The notes under the pieces: generated by a model
Database searches by the model: none
What the model was told of the DNA's origin: nothing
The model's input: only the letters and a program-made list of their open reading frames with translations
Made by a program: the position numbers and the translations under genes
Source of the DNA: Kibdelosporangium persicum
Lineage (GTDB): Bacteria > Actinomycetota > Actinomycetes > Mycobacteriales > Pseudonocardiaceae
Reading direction: 5' to 3'
Assembly (NCBI RefSeq): GCF_013280595.1
Contig: NZ_JAAATY010000020.1
Location: forward strand, 1 to 64,000
DNA: 64,000 bases
In this document: positions 53,507 through 62,043 of the stretch, in pieces
Layout: each line of letters starts with the position of its first letter
Position numbering within the stretch: the first letter of the stretch is position 1

Positions 53507-54328
53507 ATGTGGTCGGATGTACCCATGGTCCATCTGCGGGACACCTTGCGCCAGGTCGCCGTCCGGGTGGCGACCGAGGCCGCCGAACTGGTCGAGACGA
53601 CACGGCGTTCGGCGGTACGGGACGTCGAGACCAAGTCGAGCGCGACCGATCCGGTCACCGCGGGCGACCGCGCGGCCGAACGGCTGATCCGGGAGCGGCT
53701 CGCCGAGCTGCGGCCCGGGGAGCCGGTGTTCGGCGAGGAGGAAGGCGGTGCGCGCACCGCCGACGGGGTTCGCTGGGTGGTCGATCCCATCGACGGCACC
53801 GTGAACTACCTCTACGGCTTCCCGTGGTACTCCGTGTCCGTCGCGGCCCAGTCGGACGGGATCACGGTGGCGGGAGCCGTGGTGGAGCCGGCCAGCGGCC
53901 GTGTGTGGTCCGCCGCGCGAGGCGCGGGCGCGACCCTGGACGACAACCCGCTGCGGGCCAGTTCCGCCGAGCGGCTGGAGCTGACGCTGGTCGCCACCGG
54001 GTTCGCCTACCGCCCGGAGCGGCGCGCCTGGCAGACCGAGATCGTCCGGCGAATCCTGCCGCGGGTGCGTGACATCCGGCGCACCGGTTCGGCCGCGCTG
54101 GACCTGTGCATGGTCGCCGCCGGATGGGTCGACGGCTACTTCGAAGCGGGTCTCAACCCGTGGGACTGGGCCGCCGGATCACTCATCGCCGAGGAGGCGG
54201 GCGCGGTCGTGGAACTGCCCGGCACGGGCGACCTCGGCGACGCCGTCTTCGCCGCCGCGCCCGGCGTCGCCGCCCCACTCAGGCAACTCCTCCGCGAAGC
54301 GGGCATTTCCCCAGGTAATACCTCGTGA
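53507..54328 (+). CDS. suhB: Inositol monophosphatase family protein
   Basis: 273 residues from GTG 53507 (GGGGG upstream); an ATG at 53525 is possible. Mg-binding motifs of the family: EEEGG (about 75-79), DPIDGTVNY (about 92-100) and WDWAAGSLIAEEAG near the C-terminus. Dephosphorylates inositol-1-phosphate or a related sugar phosphate, feeding inositol lipids and mycothiol. The stop TGA lies inside the left arm of a palindromic repeat, which supplies the last codons. Confidence 0.9.
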   Translation: MWSDVPMVHLRDTLRQVAVRVATEAAELVETTRRSAVRDVETKSSATDPVTAGDRAAERLIRERLAELRPGEPVFGEEEGGARTADGVRWVVDPIDGTVNYLYGFPWYSVSVAAQSDGITVAGAVVEPASGRVWSAARGAGATLDDNPLRASSAERLELTLVATGFAYRPERRAWQTEIVRRILPRVRDIRRTGSAALDLCMVAAGWVDGYFEAGLNPWDWAAGSLIAEEAGAVVELPGTGDLGDAVFAAAPGVAAPLRQLLREAGISPGNTS

Positions 54329-54368
54329 GTGGTTATCAGGGTTAGAACACCGATAAACACTCACGAGG
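54321..54368. repeat. Palindromic intergenic repeat, copy 1
   Basis: 17-bp arms CCTCGTGAGTGGTTATC (54321-54337) and GATAAACACTCACGAGG (54352-54368), one mismatch, with loop AGGGTTAGAACACC. Copy 2 at 61996-62043 has the same arms and 13 of 14 loop bases. It lies between convergent suhB and cei and may act as their terminator. Confidence 0.8.
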
Positions 54369-54370
54369 GG

Positions 54371-55081
54371 CTAGCAGGGGGCTCGGCGGACGGCTTCGAT
54401 CAGCGCGGGGTCGATCTGCGGGCCGGCGCCGCCCTCCGCCGACTGCAGGCCACCGGTCTGCGGCGGGTGCTGCGCGCCCCACTCGGACAGCGTCCGCAGG
54501 ATCTGCCGGGTCTCCGGCCTGACCGGCAGTTCGTCGAACTTCTGCCCGACGACCAGCTCGACCGAGGCGTCCTGGCGGTTGTCCTTGATCAGCTCCATGC
54601 ACGGGTCGAGCAGGCTCAGCGTGCGTGCGGCCGACGCACCCTGCTGCCCGTACCGGATCTGACCGCGGCAGGTCATGTCCCGCGACGGGTAGATCGGGTC
54701 GTCGTCCGGCTGCCCGACCTGGAAACCGAGCTGTCTCAAGCTCTCCGAGACCAGGGCGGCCTCGCCACGCTGCGTGCTCGCGTTCAGCACCCGCACGCTG
54801 ACCTGGTCCGGCGGCGCCGCCGAAATCTGGTCAAGGCCCGTCTGATCCACGTGCTGACCGGGTTCGGGCGCCGGTGGCGGCGCGGACTCGCCGGACGCCG
54901 CCGTCGCGGGCGCGCCCGGATCACAGCGCACACCCTGGGCCGCCGGCTCCTCGTCGATCACGTTGAGCCAGACGACGGCCGCCACCAAACCGAGTAACAC
55001 CAGCATGATCAGCGCAGGAAGCGGCCGCCGCCTGCGATATCTGGGGGGCCGCTCACCCCCGTTGAAGCTCCCCGCCGTCAC
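54371..55081 (-). CDS. cei: Cell envelope integrity protein Cei (LytR_C domain)
   Basis: 236 residues. Basic N-terminus, one membrane helix (about 22-42), Pro/Ala-rich linker, then an extracytoplasmic LytR C-terminal-type domain (about 92-190, VSVRVLNASTQRGEAALV). Cysteines in RCDP, MTCRG, DPCME and the C-terminal APC may form disulfides. It corresponds to Rv2700, needed for envelope integrity in M. tuberculosis, next to suhB and the DUF4193 gene as here. Confidence 0.82.
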   Translation of the reverse strand: MTAGSFNGGERPPRYRRRRPLPALIMLVLLGLVAAVVWLNVIDEEPAAQGVRCDPGAPATAASGESAPPPAPEPGQHVDQTGLDQISAAPPDQVSVRVLNASTQRGEAALVSESLRQLGFQVGQPDDDPIYPSRDMTCRGQIRYGQQGASAARTLSLLDPCMELIKDNRQDASVELVVGQKFDELPVRPETRQILRTLSEWGAQHPPQTGGLQSAEGGAGPQIDPALIEAVRRAPC

Positions 55082-55411
55082 GTGTGCCCGCCCTCCAATG
55101 CCGGCCAGATTCCCCTGCTGTATCTGTCGACTGGCTGTTGACTTTTGTTGCTGCTGATCAGCCTAGGCGTTTCCGCCGGACCACGGGCATCGGGGCGAGT
55201 ACGAGCCGTAGTGATCGCCCGATGCGACGTGTTGGTCGCGGACAGTGAGACATCGCAGGTATCCGACCATGAGTGAGCGCCTGCGGCAAGTCCGTTCGAT
55301 GGTGATGCCGGCTCCTCGCCGAGCTGCGGTGCATCGGGCTGAACCGGACCGGGCGTGTCCACCTGGATCGGGGGTCCGGTCGCCGGGGAACACACCCGGA
55401 TGGGTGATGCG
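55082..55411. other. Intergenic, no supported gene
   Basis: About 330 bases between the divergent cei start and the DUF4193 promoter. Nothing with a ribosome site and recognisable product was found on either strand. Confidence 0.4.
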
Positions 55412-55442
55412 TTGACTGAATGGGCGTGAGATGGGCTACCCT
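55412..55442 (+). promoter_or_regulatory. Promoter of the DUF4193 gene
   Basis: TTGACT (55412-55417), 19-bp spacer, TACCCT (55437-55442). About 170 bases of untranslated leader would follow before ATG 55616. Confidence 0.5.
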
Positions 55443-55615
55443 CTGCGCGCTCCGGTCGCCGGAGACTCCGGGCCGAATCGATTCGGTTGGCCAAGAATCC
55501 CTACGCGACCAGGCGAGACGTCCGTCACTCCAATGGCGGGCACAAAAGCGGGCCCTGGAGCGTTGTCCAGCGGCACGAGTGCATGGTGATGATTTGACCG
55601 CAGGGGTGAAACACG

Positions 55616-55924
55616 ATGGCGACCGACTACGACGCTCCTCGCCGGAGCGAGGCCGACGACCTCGCCGAGGACTCCCTCGAGGAGTTGAAGGCGCGCCGCA
55701 ACGAGACGCAGTCCGGTGTTGTCGACGTCGACGAGTCGGATACCGCTGAGAACTTCGAGCTCCCCGGTGCCGACCTGTCCGGCCTGTCCGGCGAGGACCT
55801 GACTGTCAAGGTGATCCCGAAGCAGGCGGACGAGTTCACGTGCTCGCACTGCTTCCTGGTCCACCACCGCAGCAGGCTGGCCGAGGAGCGCGACGGCCTC
55901 TACGTCTGCCGCGACTGCGCCTGA
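55616..55924 (+). CDS. DUF4193 acidic zinc-ribbon protein
   Basis: 102 residues. Very acidic N-terminal two thirds and a C-terminal CSHCFLVHHRSRL...CRDC zinc ribbon. Matches the actinobacterial DUF4193 family (Rv2699c), conserved and of unknown function; a transcription or ribosome link is often guessed. Confidence 0.87.
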   Translation: MATDYDAPRRSEADDLAEDSLEELKARRNETQSGVVDVDESDTAENFELPGADLSGLSGEDLTVKVIPKQADEFTCSHCFLVHHRSRLAEERDGLYVCRDCA

Positions 55925-55976
55925 TGTGAGCGCCGGCAGCAGAAGAGATATCCGATGCGGGTACCTGGCCGCGCGG

Positions 55977-56480
55977 TCAGGTACCCGGCTGTGGCCGTAC
56001 TGAGGTGTCCTGGACTGCGGTCCGGGTGGCGTCCTGCCTCAGCAGGGCCGCGAGTTTCCCGGGGGAACGGGTGCTGAAGATCCAGTACGGGGTGGGGTCG
56101 TCCGGGTCGGTGAGATGAACCCGCAGCGCCGTCGGGATCCAGCCGCGATGCAGCACGAACGCGGCCGGGTCCAGGTCACGGCCCAGCGCCCGGCGCTTGT
56201 CGTCCGCGGTGAGCACCTCGACCTCGCCGACGTACTCCAGCGGAAGGTGCGCGTCACCGACCCACAGCCGGCCGTCGGCGACCCTGACCTTGGCCCGACC
56301 GGCCCAGAACAGCAGGAACGCCATCAGCGGCAGCAGCACGACGTACGGCAGCCACGACCGGATTCCCTCGTGACCCAGATGGATGGTGGCGGCCATCAGG
56401 GCCGCGCCGATCATCGGCAACGGCCAGCTCCACCAGGAGACGGAGAGCCGTTCGGAATGGGCGTGGGAGGTGTCCGGCAC
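55977..56480 (-). CDS. DUF3093 membrane protein
   Basis: 167 residues from GTG 56480. Two membrane helices (about 15-35 and 43-62) then a beta-rich domain ([26 protein letters not shown]) like a PH domain. Corresponds to Rv2698. Its start is 24 bases from the divergent dut start, so the promoters must overlap. Confidence 0.8.
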   Translation of the reverse strand: MPDTSHAHSERLSVSWWSWPLPMIGAALMAATIHLGHEGIRSWLPYVVLLPLMAFLLFWAGRAKVRVADGRLWVGDAHLPLEYVGEVEVLTADDKRRALGRDLDPAAFVLHRGWIPTALRVHLTDPDDPTPYWIFSTRSPGKLAALLRQDATRTAVQDTSVRPQPGT

Positions 56481-56504
56481 GACACCAGGGTAGTCTCGCC
56501 GCTC

Positions 56505-56984
56505 GTGCCCAGCGTGCAGGTCCTGATTTCCCGGCTCGACCCGGGTGTCCCCATCCCGTCCTACGCCCGGCCGGGCGACGCCGGCGCCGATCTGGTGACC
56601 ACGTCGGACGTGGACATCGCGCCCGGCGAACGGGCGATCGTCGCGACCGGGGTGGCGATCGCGCTGCCCGAGGGCTACGCGGCCTTCGTGCACCCGCGGT
56701 CCGGTCTGGCCGCCCGGGTGGGGCTGAGCGTGGTGAACACGCCGGGCACGATCGACGCGGGCTACCGGGGTGAGATCAAGGTCTGCCTGATCAACCACGA
56801 TCCGCGCGAGCCGATCAGGCTGCGCCGCGGCGACCGGATCGCTCAGCTGGTCGTGCAGCGCGTCGAACATGCGGTATTCCAAGAGGTGGAGGATCTGGGC
56901 GACTCGGCGCGCGGCGCGGGCGGGTACGGGTCGACCGGTGGGCATGCGGTTCTCGCGAGCACTCGCGGGAAGACGGAGGAGTAG
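56505..56984 (+). CDS. dut: dUTP diphosphatase
   Basis: Hydrolyses dUTP to dUMP, keeping uracil out of DNA. 159 residues from GTG 56505. All five trimeric dUTPase motifs: DAGADL (1), HPRSGLA (2), [14 protein letters not shown] (3, catalytic D), RGDRIAQL (4) and the mobile C-terminal GAGGYGSTG (5). TAGTG overlap with the next gene. Confidence 0.92.
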   Translation: MPSVQVLISRLDPGVPIPSYARPGDAGADLVTTSDVDIAPGERAIVATGVAIALPEGYAAFVHPRSGLAARVGLSVVNTPGTIDAGYRGEIKVCLINHDPREPIRLRRGDRIAQLVVQRVEHAVFQEVEDLGDSARGAGGYGSTGGHAVLASTRGKTEE

Positions 56985-57652
56985 TGGCACTTTTCGGACG
57001 ACGCCGGGCCAAACGCGACGAAGAACCCGTCGAGCGGTACGACGACGAGTTCGAAGGCGAGTTCGAGGACGGTCCCGACGACGCGGGCGAGGATTACGAG
57101 CCCATACAAGGCGATCTGGCGTCGATGTCCGGTCCGTTCGACGAGGAGCCACCGGACGACGGTCTGCCGCGGCTGGACCTCGGCTCGGTGCTGCTGCCCG
57201 TGCCCGACGGCTCCCAGTTGCAGGTCGAGATGGAGCAGCCGGGTGTGGTGAAGGCGGTCCACATCATGACGCCCAGCGGCCAGATGACCGTCACCGCGTA
57301 CGCCGCGCCGAAGTCGGGCGGCCTGTGGGAACAGGTCTGCGGCGACCTTGCCAACGAACTGAAGGCCAACGGCGCCCAGGTGCGCAGTGCGACGGGCGAG
57401 TGGGGCCAGGAACTGATGGCCACGCTGAACCAGATGGCCCTGCGGTTCATCGGCGTGAACGGGCCGAGGTGGATGCTGCGTGGCGTCGTGGCCGGACCGC
57501 CGGACCAGTCCGCGCAGGCGGCACACGGCCTCCGGTCACTCATCCGGGGTGCGGTCGTCGTCCGTGGCACGCAGCCCATGCCGGTCGGCCTGCCGTTGCC
57601 GATCGAGCTCCCTCCGGAGATCGCGCAACACATCGAGGCACAGGGAGGCTAG
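56984..57652 (+). CDS. DUF3710 protein
   Basis: 222 residues. An acidic N-terminal tail (EEPVERYDDEFEGEFEDG) precedes a compact alpha/beta domain containing WEQVCGDLANELKANGAQV and RWMLRGVVAGPP. Matches DUF3710, the partner of dut in Mycobacterium (Rv2696c); function unknown. Its GTG overlaps the dut stop. Confidence 0.82.
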   Translation: MALFGRRRAKRDEEPVERYDDEFEGEFEDGPDDAGEDYEPIQGDLASMSGPFDEEPPDDGLPRLDLGSVLLPVPDGSQLQVEMEQPGVVKAVHIMTPSGQMTVTAYAAPKSGGLWEQVCGDLANELKANGAQVRSATGEWGQELMATLNQMALRFIGVNGPRWMLRGVVAGPPDQSAQAAHGLRSLIRGAVVVRGTQPMPVGLPLPIELPPEIAQHIEAQGG

Positions 57653-57685
57653 CGCCGCAGGCCCCGTGGCACATCAGGACCGCGT

Positions 57686-57720
57686 CGAATGCGCGCCGAG
57701 CAGAGCTCGGCGCGCATTCG
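57686..57720. terminator. Bidirectional terminator
   Basis: CGAATGCGCGCCGAG (57686-57700) pairs perfectly with 57706-57720 around a 5-nt loop, between the convergent DUF3710 and beta-propeller genes. Confidence 0.8.
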
Positions 57721-57724
57721 CCTG

Positions 57725-58873
57725 TCAGCGGTGCCGGGCGACGGTCGCGGCCGCGGCACTGGCGCCGAGCAACAGCACCAGGGTCACCACGGCCCAGCGC
57801 CGTTTCTTCTCCGTGTCGGGTTTCTTCAGCGCCGCAACGGGTTTCGCCGAAGGAGGCGGATCCTTGCGTGGCCGGTACGCGGGCGGAGCGGGCGGCGGCG
57901 GAGCCGGAAGCTGAACCACCTGCTGTGCGGGAGGACGCGTCGTTGTGGGCGTCGGAGTCACCGGCGGTGGTGATAGCGGTGGTGCTGGTGATGATGGTGG
58001 TGGTGGTGACGGTGGCAGAGCGGGCTGTGAAGCGGGAGGCTGGGGCGGAGCGGGCCGCGGCGAAGAAGGAGGCGGCGGCACCGGGGGAGGCGGAGGCGCG
58101 GGAGGCTCGGCAACCGGTGGTGGCGTCAGGCATCCGGCCGCGTCCGTCGAGTCGGCGGGCGGGAAGGAGGCCACCTCCGAAGCACTCCGCAGTGCGTTCA
58201 AGGGAATCCGGTACAACCGGCTCTTGCCGTTCGACCGGTTGTTGATCGCGTACAGGATTCGTCCCGGAGCCATCAGCACCGCGCCGTACGTCCCGAACGG
58301 CAGAGCATGCGGCCTGCCGAGCACACGCACCTTCCCGCTGAGCGGATCGACGCTCACGACGAGGCCATGGCTCGTCACCCCGTACAGCATGGCGTCCGAG
58401 CCGAAATCCCAGTCGTCGACGGCAGCGAGCCAGGACAGCCACTTGGTCCTGGTGACTTTCAAGTACGCCGGGCTGGCGGGATCGATGTTCAGGGAAACCA
58501 GTTTCGGTCCGTCCCGCAGGAACAGCGTCGACCCCGAGATGGCGCCCGCGGTCGCGTCCCCGATGCCGTGCACCTTGCCGCGGTCGACGGCCGTTCCACC
58601 GCGGTCGAGCGTCACCACACGGGATCGGGTCGACACGCCGTACAGCAGGTTCTGGCTCGCCGAGTAGCCGATGGCGTTCAGCTGGCTGGGGAACTTGCGC
58701 AACTCGGTGCCGCTGCCTGCCGGCAGCACCAGCCTGACCAATGTGGACATCGAGCCGTGTTTCGGCGTGTACACCTCGAAGGCCTCGCACGCGCCGTCGG
58801 CGGCGTGGGCGGAGCCGACCAGTCCGCTCGCCACCAGGAACGAGACGGTCAACGCCAGGCTGGGCAGGCGCAT
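57725..58873 (-). CDS. Secreted beta-propeller protein with Pro-rich stalk and C-terminal anchor
   Basis: 382 residues from ATG 58873 (ATGA overlap with the gene before it). Signal peptide (cleavage near SAHAADG), a propeller-like domain of repeated blades (about 27-245; IGYSASQNLLYGVSTRSRVV, MLYGVTSHGLVVSVDPLSGKVRVLG, ILYAINNRSNG) resembling DUF6923, a long Pro/Ser/Thr stalk (about 252-345), basic patch, and a final membrane helix with Arg tail. There is no LPXTG motif, so it is probably membrane-held. Function unknown. Confidence 0.65.
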   Translation of the reverse strand: MRLPSLALTVSFLVASGLVGSAHAADGACEAFEVYTPKHGSMSTLVRLVLPAGSGTELRKFPSQLNAIGYSASQNLLYGVSTRSRVVTLDRGGTAVDRGKVHGIGDATAGAISGSTLFLRDGPKLVSLNIDPASPAYLKVTRTKWLSWLAAVDDWDFGSDAMLYGVTSHGLVVSVDPLSGKVRVLGRPHALPFGTYGAVLMAPGRILYAINNRSNGKSRLYRIPLNALRSASEVASFPPADSTDAAGCLTPPPVAEPPAPPPPPVPPPPSSPRPAPPQPPASQPALPPSPPPPSSPAPPLSPPPVTPTPTTTRPPAQQVVQLPAPPPPAPPAYRPRKDPPPSAKPVAALKKPDTEKKRRWAVVTLVLLLGASAAAATVARHR

Positions 58874-59643
58874 CAGCTCAACCGGTCCAGCACGGCGGTG
58901 AACGCCTCCGGCCCGATCGCCGCCCCGCCGCTGAACGGGTTCTGCAACTGGTAGATCGCGAACAGCAGCAGCGTGATCGCCGCGGCCAGGGTGCCGGTGA
59001 TCAACGCGTGTGACAGCACTTTCGGGCCGCCGTGCAAGTAGATCAGGCCCATCACCATCAAGCTGCCGAGGATCAGCGCGAACCACACCACGGTGCTCAC
59101 GCCGCCGCCCGCGGCCGCGTCGAGCCGGGCCTGCCTGGCTTCGTAGACCTGCCACAACTGGTCCGTGGCCGTGGCTTTCCGGCTCTCCCGCCACGAGTCG
59201 TCCGGTGTGGTGGGTGCGGCGGCGATGGTGTCACGCAACTGTTCGAGCTGCTGCCAGCCCGCCGTGCTGTCCACTTTGCCGCGGTCGCTCATCTGCGGCC
59301 ATTCCTGGCGCACGACCGTGTCGGAGTAGGCCGCGGTGATCTCCCGGACCTTCGAGCCGACGGGTTCCTGCAGCGCGTCGGCCGCCCACGACACGGCGAC
59401 GAGGTTGTTGGCTTCGCGCTGGGATTCCTGCTGGGCCGTGCTCACCCGGTCGAACAACGAGATCAGCACGAACCCCAGCAGCACCGCGTGCAACCCGGCG
59501 ACGATCGTGAACACCGGACCGGCGACCTCGTTGTTGCCCCGCAGGCCGACGGTCGCGGGGATGCGATGGATGAGGACGGCGACCAGTGCCGCCGCCACTC
59601 CGGCGCCGATGATCCAGAAGGCGCCGCTCAGATAGATGCTCAC
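58873..59643 (-). CDS. DUF4239 (bestrophin-like) membrane protein
   Basis: 256 residues. Helices at about 7-27 and 41-62, a central cytoplasmic or outer helical domain, and two more helices at about 183-203 and 215-236. LLGFVLISLFDRV and the ANNLVAVSWAADALQEP helix are typical of DUF4239. Coupled by ATGA to the propeller protein, so the two probably act together at the envelope. Confidence 0.7.
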   Translation of the reverse strand: MSIYLSGAFWIIGAGVAAALVAVLIHRIPATVGLRGNNEVAGPVFTIVAGLHAVLLGFVLISLFDRVSTAQQESQREANNLVAVSWAADALQEPVGSKVREITAAYSDTVVRQEWPQMSDRGKVDSTAGWQQLEQLRDTIAAAPTTPDDSWRESRKATATDQLWQVYEARQARLDAAAGGGVSTVVWFALILGSLMVMGLIYLHGGPKVLSHALITGTLAAAITLLLFAIYQLQNPFSGGAAIGPEAFTAVLDRLS

Positions 59644-59741
59644 GGCGCCGAACGCTTACGCAACGCACTGTGGCCGGACAAGACCTGTCTGTGATTACCA
59701 CTCTTCGACACCGGGGATTCGCCGATTCGGAGCAACGCCGG

Positions 59742-60497
59742 TCAGGGCGACTGCTCCGAACGCGTGAAGCCACCGGCCCTGAGCCACGCCAGAACCGCCG
59801 CTCGGCCCAGCGACTCACGGTCCTCGCCCAGCGCTCGCAATGTCGTTGTGCACAGCCGCGCGTGGGGGATCGTCGACGCCCATCGGTCCGCGACCTCGAT
59901 GGGGTGAACGGGGTCGTCAGAACACGTGGCGATCCCGGCCGGTACGGAGAGCCGCGCCAAGTCGGCCAGTTCCGGAGCGGGCCGCGTCGCGGCGACGTCC
60001 AGCGAGTCCGCCAGGCCAGGCCCGGCGCGCCGCCACGCCCGGTCCAACTCGGTGACCAGCCACGAGTCGGCGTCCACGGCCGCGAGCGTGACGTCCACAC
60101 CGTGCTCGCGGACGGCTTGGGCGCTGACCCGCGCCGACACGGCAGCGGGCGCATCCGCGGGTGACCCGTTCCACGCGGGCAGCGCGAGCAGCAGGCCGGC
60201 ACACCGTTCCGGGTTTCGGAGTGCCCATTCCGCGGCGAGGTGCGCGCCCAGGGAGATCCCGCCGGCCAGAACCGGTTCGGCGGCGGCCGCGTCGAGTGCC
60301 TGCATGTACGCCTCGGCCAGGGCTTTTCCCGGCTGTGGCGGAGGCGCGACCAACCGGATGCCCAAGGCCCGAAGCGGACCTTCGAACACCGAACGGACAA
60401 AGACCTCATCCGAGGCGGTACCTGGCAGAAGGACAGCCGTCTGAATCGTGTCCGGGCGGGAACGCCCGACCGCCACCTCGCGTTGGTGTACTGACAC
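59742..60497 (-). CDS. Alpha/beta hydrolase
   Basis: 251 residues. Nucleophile elbow GGISLGAHLA (Ser about 81) and a late DDPVHP with candidate acid and histidine. Oxyanion region near LLPGTASDE. It holds the place of Rv2695 between the OB-fold gene and DUF3710. Substrate unknown. Confidence 0.7.
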   Translation of the reverse strand: MSVHQREVAVGRSRPDTIQTAVLLPGTASDEVFVRSVFEGPLRALGIRLVAPPPQPGKALAEAYMQALDAAAAEPVLAGGISLGAHLAAEWALRNPERCAGLLLALPAWNGSPADAPAAVSARVSAQAVREHGVDVTLAAVDADSWLVTELDRAWRRAGPGLADSLDVAATRPAPELADLARLSVPAGIATCSDDPVHPIEVADRWASTIPHARLCTTTLRALGEDRESLGRAAVLAWLRAGGFTRSEQSP

Positions 60498-60577
60498 GGT
60501 TCTGGCCTCCTGCCCACGGTTACGCTTGATTGTGCACGGGTCGGATTCGGGGCCGATCCCACCATCGAGGAGCAGGC

Positions 60578-60958
60578 ATGGGTGTCGACAAGGGGGACGG
60601 ATATTGGCGCCGTCTTGTCCGCAAACTGACCAGTGACGTCGAAGAGCTGGACGCCGATGACCTGTCCAGGAGCGTGGAGGCCAGCGGCGCGGTCAAGGCG
60701 TGTGACTGCCGCTCCGGCCAGGAGGTCACGGTGCTCGGCCGGCTGCGCAGCGTCGAGCTCTCACCGGGTGACGCGGTCGCCACGCTGGAGGCGGAGCTGT
60801 TCGACGGGACCGAGGGTGTGACATTAGTCTGGCTCGGCCGACGGCGGATTCCCGGCATCGAGCCGGGCAGGACGGTGAAGGCGAAAGGCCGGATCGCGGT
60901 GCGGGACGGCCGCAAGGTCCTCTACAACCCCTACTACGAGCTGCAGACGACTACATGA
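60578..60958 (+). CDS. OB-fold nucleic-acid-binding protein
   Basis: 126 residues from ATG 60578 (GAGGAGC upstream). A single OB fold: VTVLGRLRSVELSPGD, LEAELFDGTEGVTLVWLGRR, VKAKGRIAVRDGRKVLYNPYYEL. Homologous in place and size to Rv2694c. Overlaps the DUF3159 gene by four bases. Confidence 0.82.
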   Translation: MGVDKGDGYWRRLVRKLTSDVEELDADDLSRSVEASGAVKACDCRSGQEVTVLGRLRSVELSPGDAVATLEAELFDGTEGVTLVWLGRRRIPGIEPGRTVKAKGRIAVRDGRKVLYNPYYELQTTT

Positions 60959-61698
60959 CTGATGAGACGCCGGCCAAGCCGGCCGACCCGCGGACCGCGC
61001 GCGCCGACGACGCCGAGAAGCCGATGCCGACGCTCTGGGAGCAGATGGGCGGGATGGTCGGGTTCATCTCGGCCTCCATCCCGGTCGCGGTCTTCGTGAT
61101 CGTCAACTGGGCCACCAGCATGGGCCCGGCGATCTGGAGCGCGGTCGGCGTGGCCGTGCTGATCGCCGTGGTCCGGATCATCCGCAAGGAACCGTTGATG
61201 CCCGCGGTGTCGGGCATCTTCGGCGTGGCCATCGCGGCGTTCATCGCCTACCGGGTCGGCGAGGCCAAGGGCTTCTTCCTGTACGGCATCTGGGTCTCCG
61301 GCGCGTTCGGCACGGCGTTCCTGATCTCGATGTTCGTGCGGTGGCCGCTGGTCGGCGTGATCTGGTCGACGCTCAACGGGCACGGCTTGGGCTGGCGCAA
61401 GGACCCGAAGTCGCGGCGTTACTACGACATCGCGACCGCGGCGTGGACGCTCGTCTTCGCCGCACGGCTCATCGTGCAGCAGTGGCTCTACAACGCCGAC
61501 GAGACCACGTTGCTCGGTATCGCGCGTATCGCCATGGGCTATCCGTTGACCGCAGTCGCGTTCCTCGTGACCATCTGGGCGGTTCGTCGCGTGGACAAGC
61601 GCGACAAGGCGCGTGAGGAAGCCGAGAGAGCGGAGAACGAGCGCATCGAGCGTGAGCTAGGCGCGAAGTATGACACCCCAGCCCAAGAGTCCCCTTAA
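60955..61698 (+). CDS. DUF3159 membrane protein
   Basis: 247 residues with about six membrane helices and a charged coiled tail (DKRDKAREEAERAENERIE). The N-terminal TLWEQMGGMVGFISASIPVAVFV is the DUF3159 hallmark; corresponds to Rv2693c. Function unknown. Confidence 0.85.
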   Translation: MTDETPAKPADPRTARADDAEKPMPTLWEQMGGMVGFISASIPVAVFVIVNWATSMGPAIWSAVGVAVLIAVVRIIRKEPLMPAVSGIFGVAIAAFIAYRVGEAKGFFLYGIWVSGAFGTAFLISMFVRWPLVGVIWSTLNGHGLGWRKDPKSRRYYDIATAAWTLVFAARLIVQQWLYNADETTLLGIARIAMGYPLTAVAFLVTIWAVRRVDKRDKAREEAERAENERIERELGAKYDTPAQESP

Positions 61699-61762
61699 GG
61701 TACTAAGGGATTAATCGGAGCCTCACCGGATCTGGCCAGTTCGTCGATCACACTTTCGCTTT

Positions 61763-62003
61763 ACGGGCAGGGGATCCGACCACGTCGCCGTCCGGCATTC
61801 CTTACGACAACAACGATCCGCTGGAGAGCTTGCACAGCGACTTCGACAGCGTGCCGTTCGGCCGGAGCAGGCCGATCGACGGCACGGGCGTGGACAAACC
61901 ACGCGAACAGGTGAACGTGCTGGGCTCGTACATCGACGCGTTCGCGGTGTACGGCACCGCCGACCGGCTGGAGTGGATGCGCGAAGGACTGCGTGCCTCG
62001 TGA
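61763..62003 (+). pseudogene. Remnant of an animal-type heme peroxidase gene
   Basis: About 80 codons in one frame, without a start or ribosome site, give NNDPLESLHSDFDSVPFGRS, then PREQVNVLGSYIDAFAVYG, the PRxQxNxxxSYIDAxxVYG signature of bacterial members of the peroxidase-cyclooxygenase family (normally over 500 residues). Both the N-terminal part and the heme-binding C-terminal part are missing. The frame ends at TCG-TGA inside the left arm of the palindromic repeat, so truncation and repeat coincide. Confidence 0.65.
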
Positions 62004-62043
62004 GTGTTTATCAGGGTTAGAACGCCGATAAACACTCACGAGG
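61996..62043. repeat. Palindromic intergenic repeat, copy 2
   Basis: Perfect 17-bp arms CCTCGTGAGTGTTTATC (61996-62012) and 62027-62043 with loop AGGGTTAGAACGCC, nearly identical to 54321-54368. The TCGTGA in each arm supplies the stop codon of the peroxidase remnant (plus strand) and of the GNAT gene (minus strand). Confidence 0.85.

Noticed and set aside
55078-55494. 138-codon frame on the minus strand between cei and the DUF4193 gene
   Set aside because: Low-complexity composition, covers a plausible promoter for the DUF4193 gene, and no start signal.
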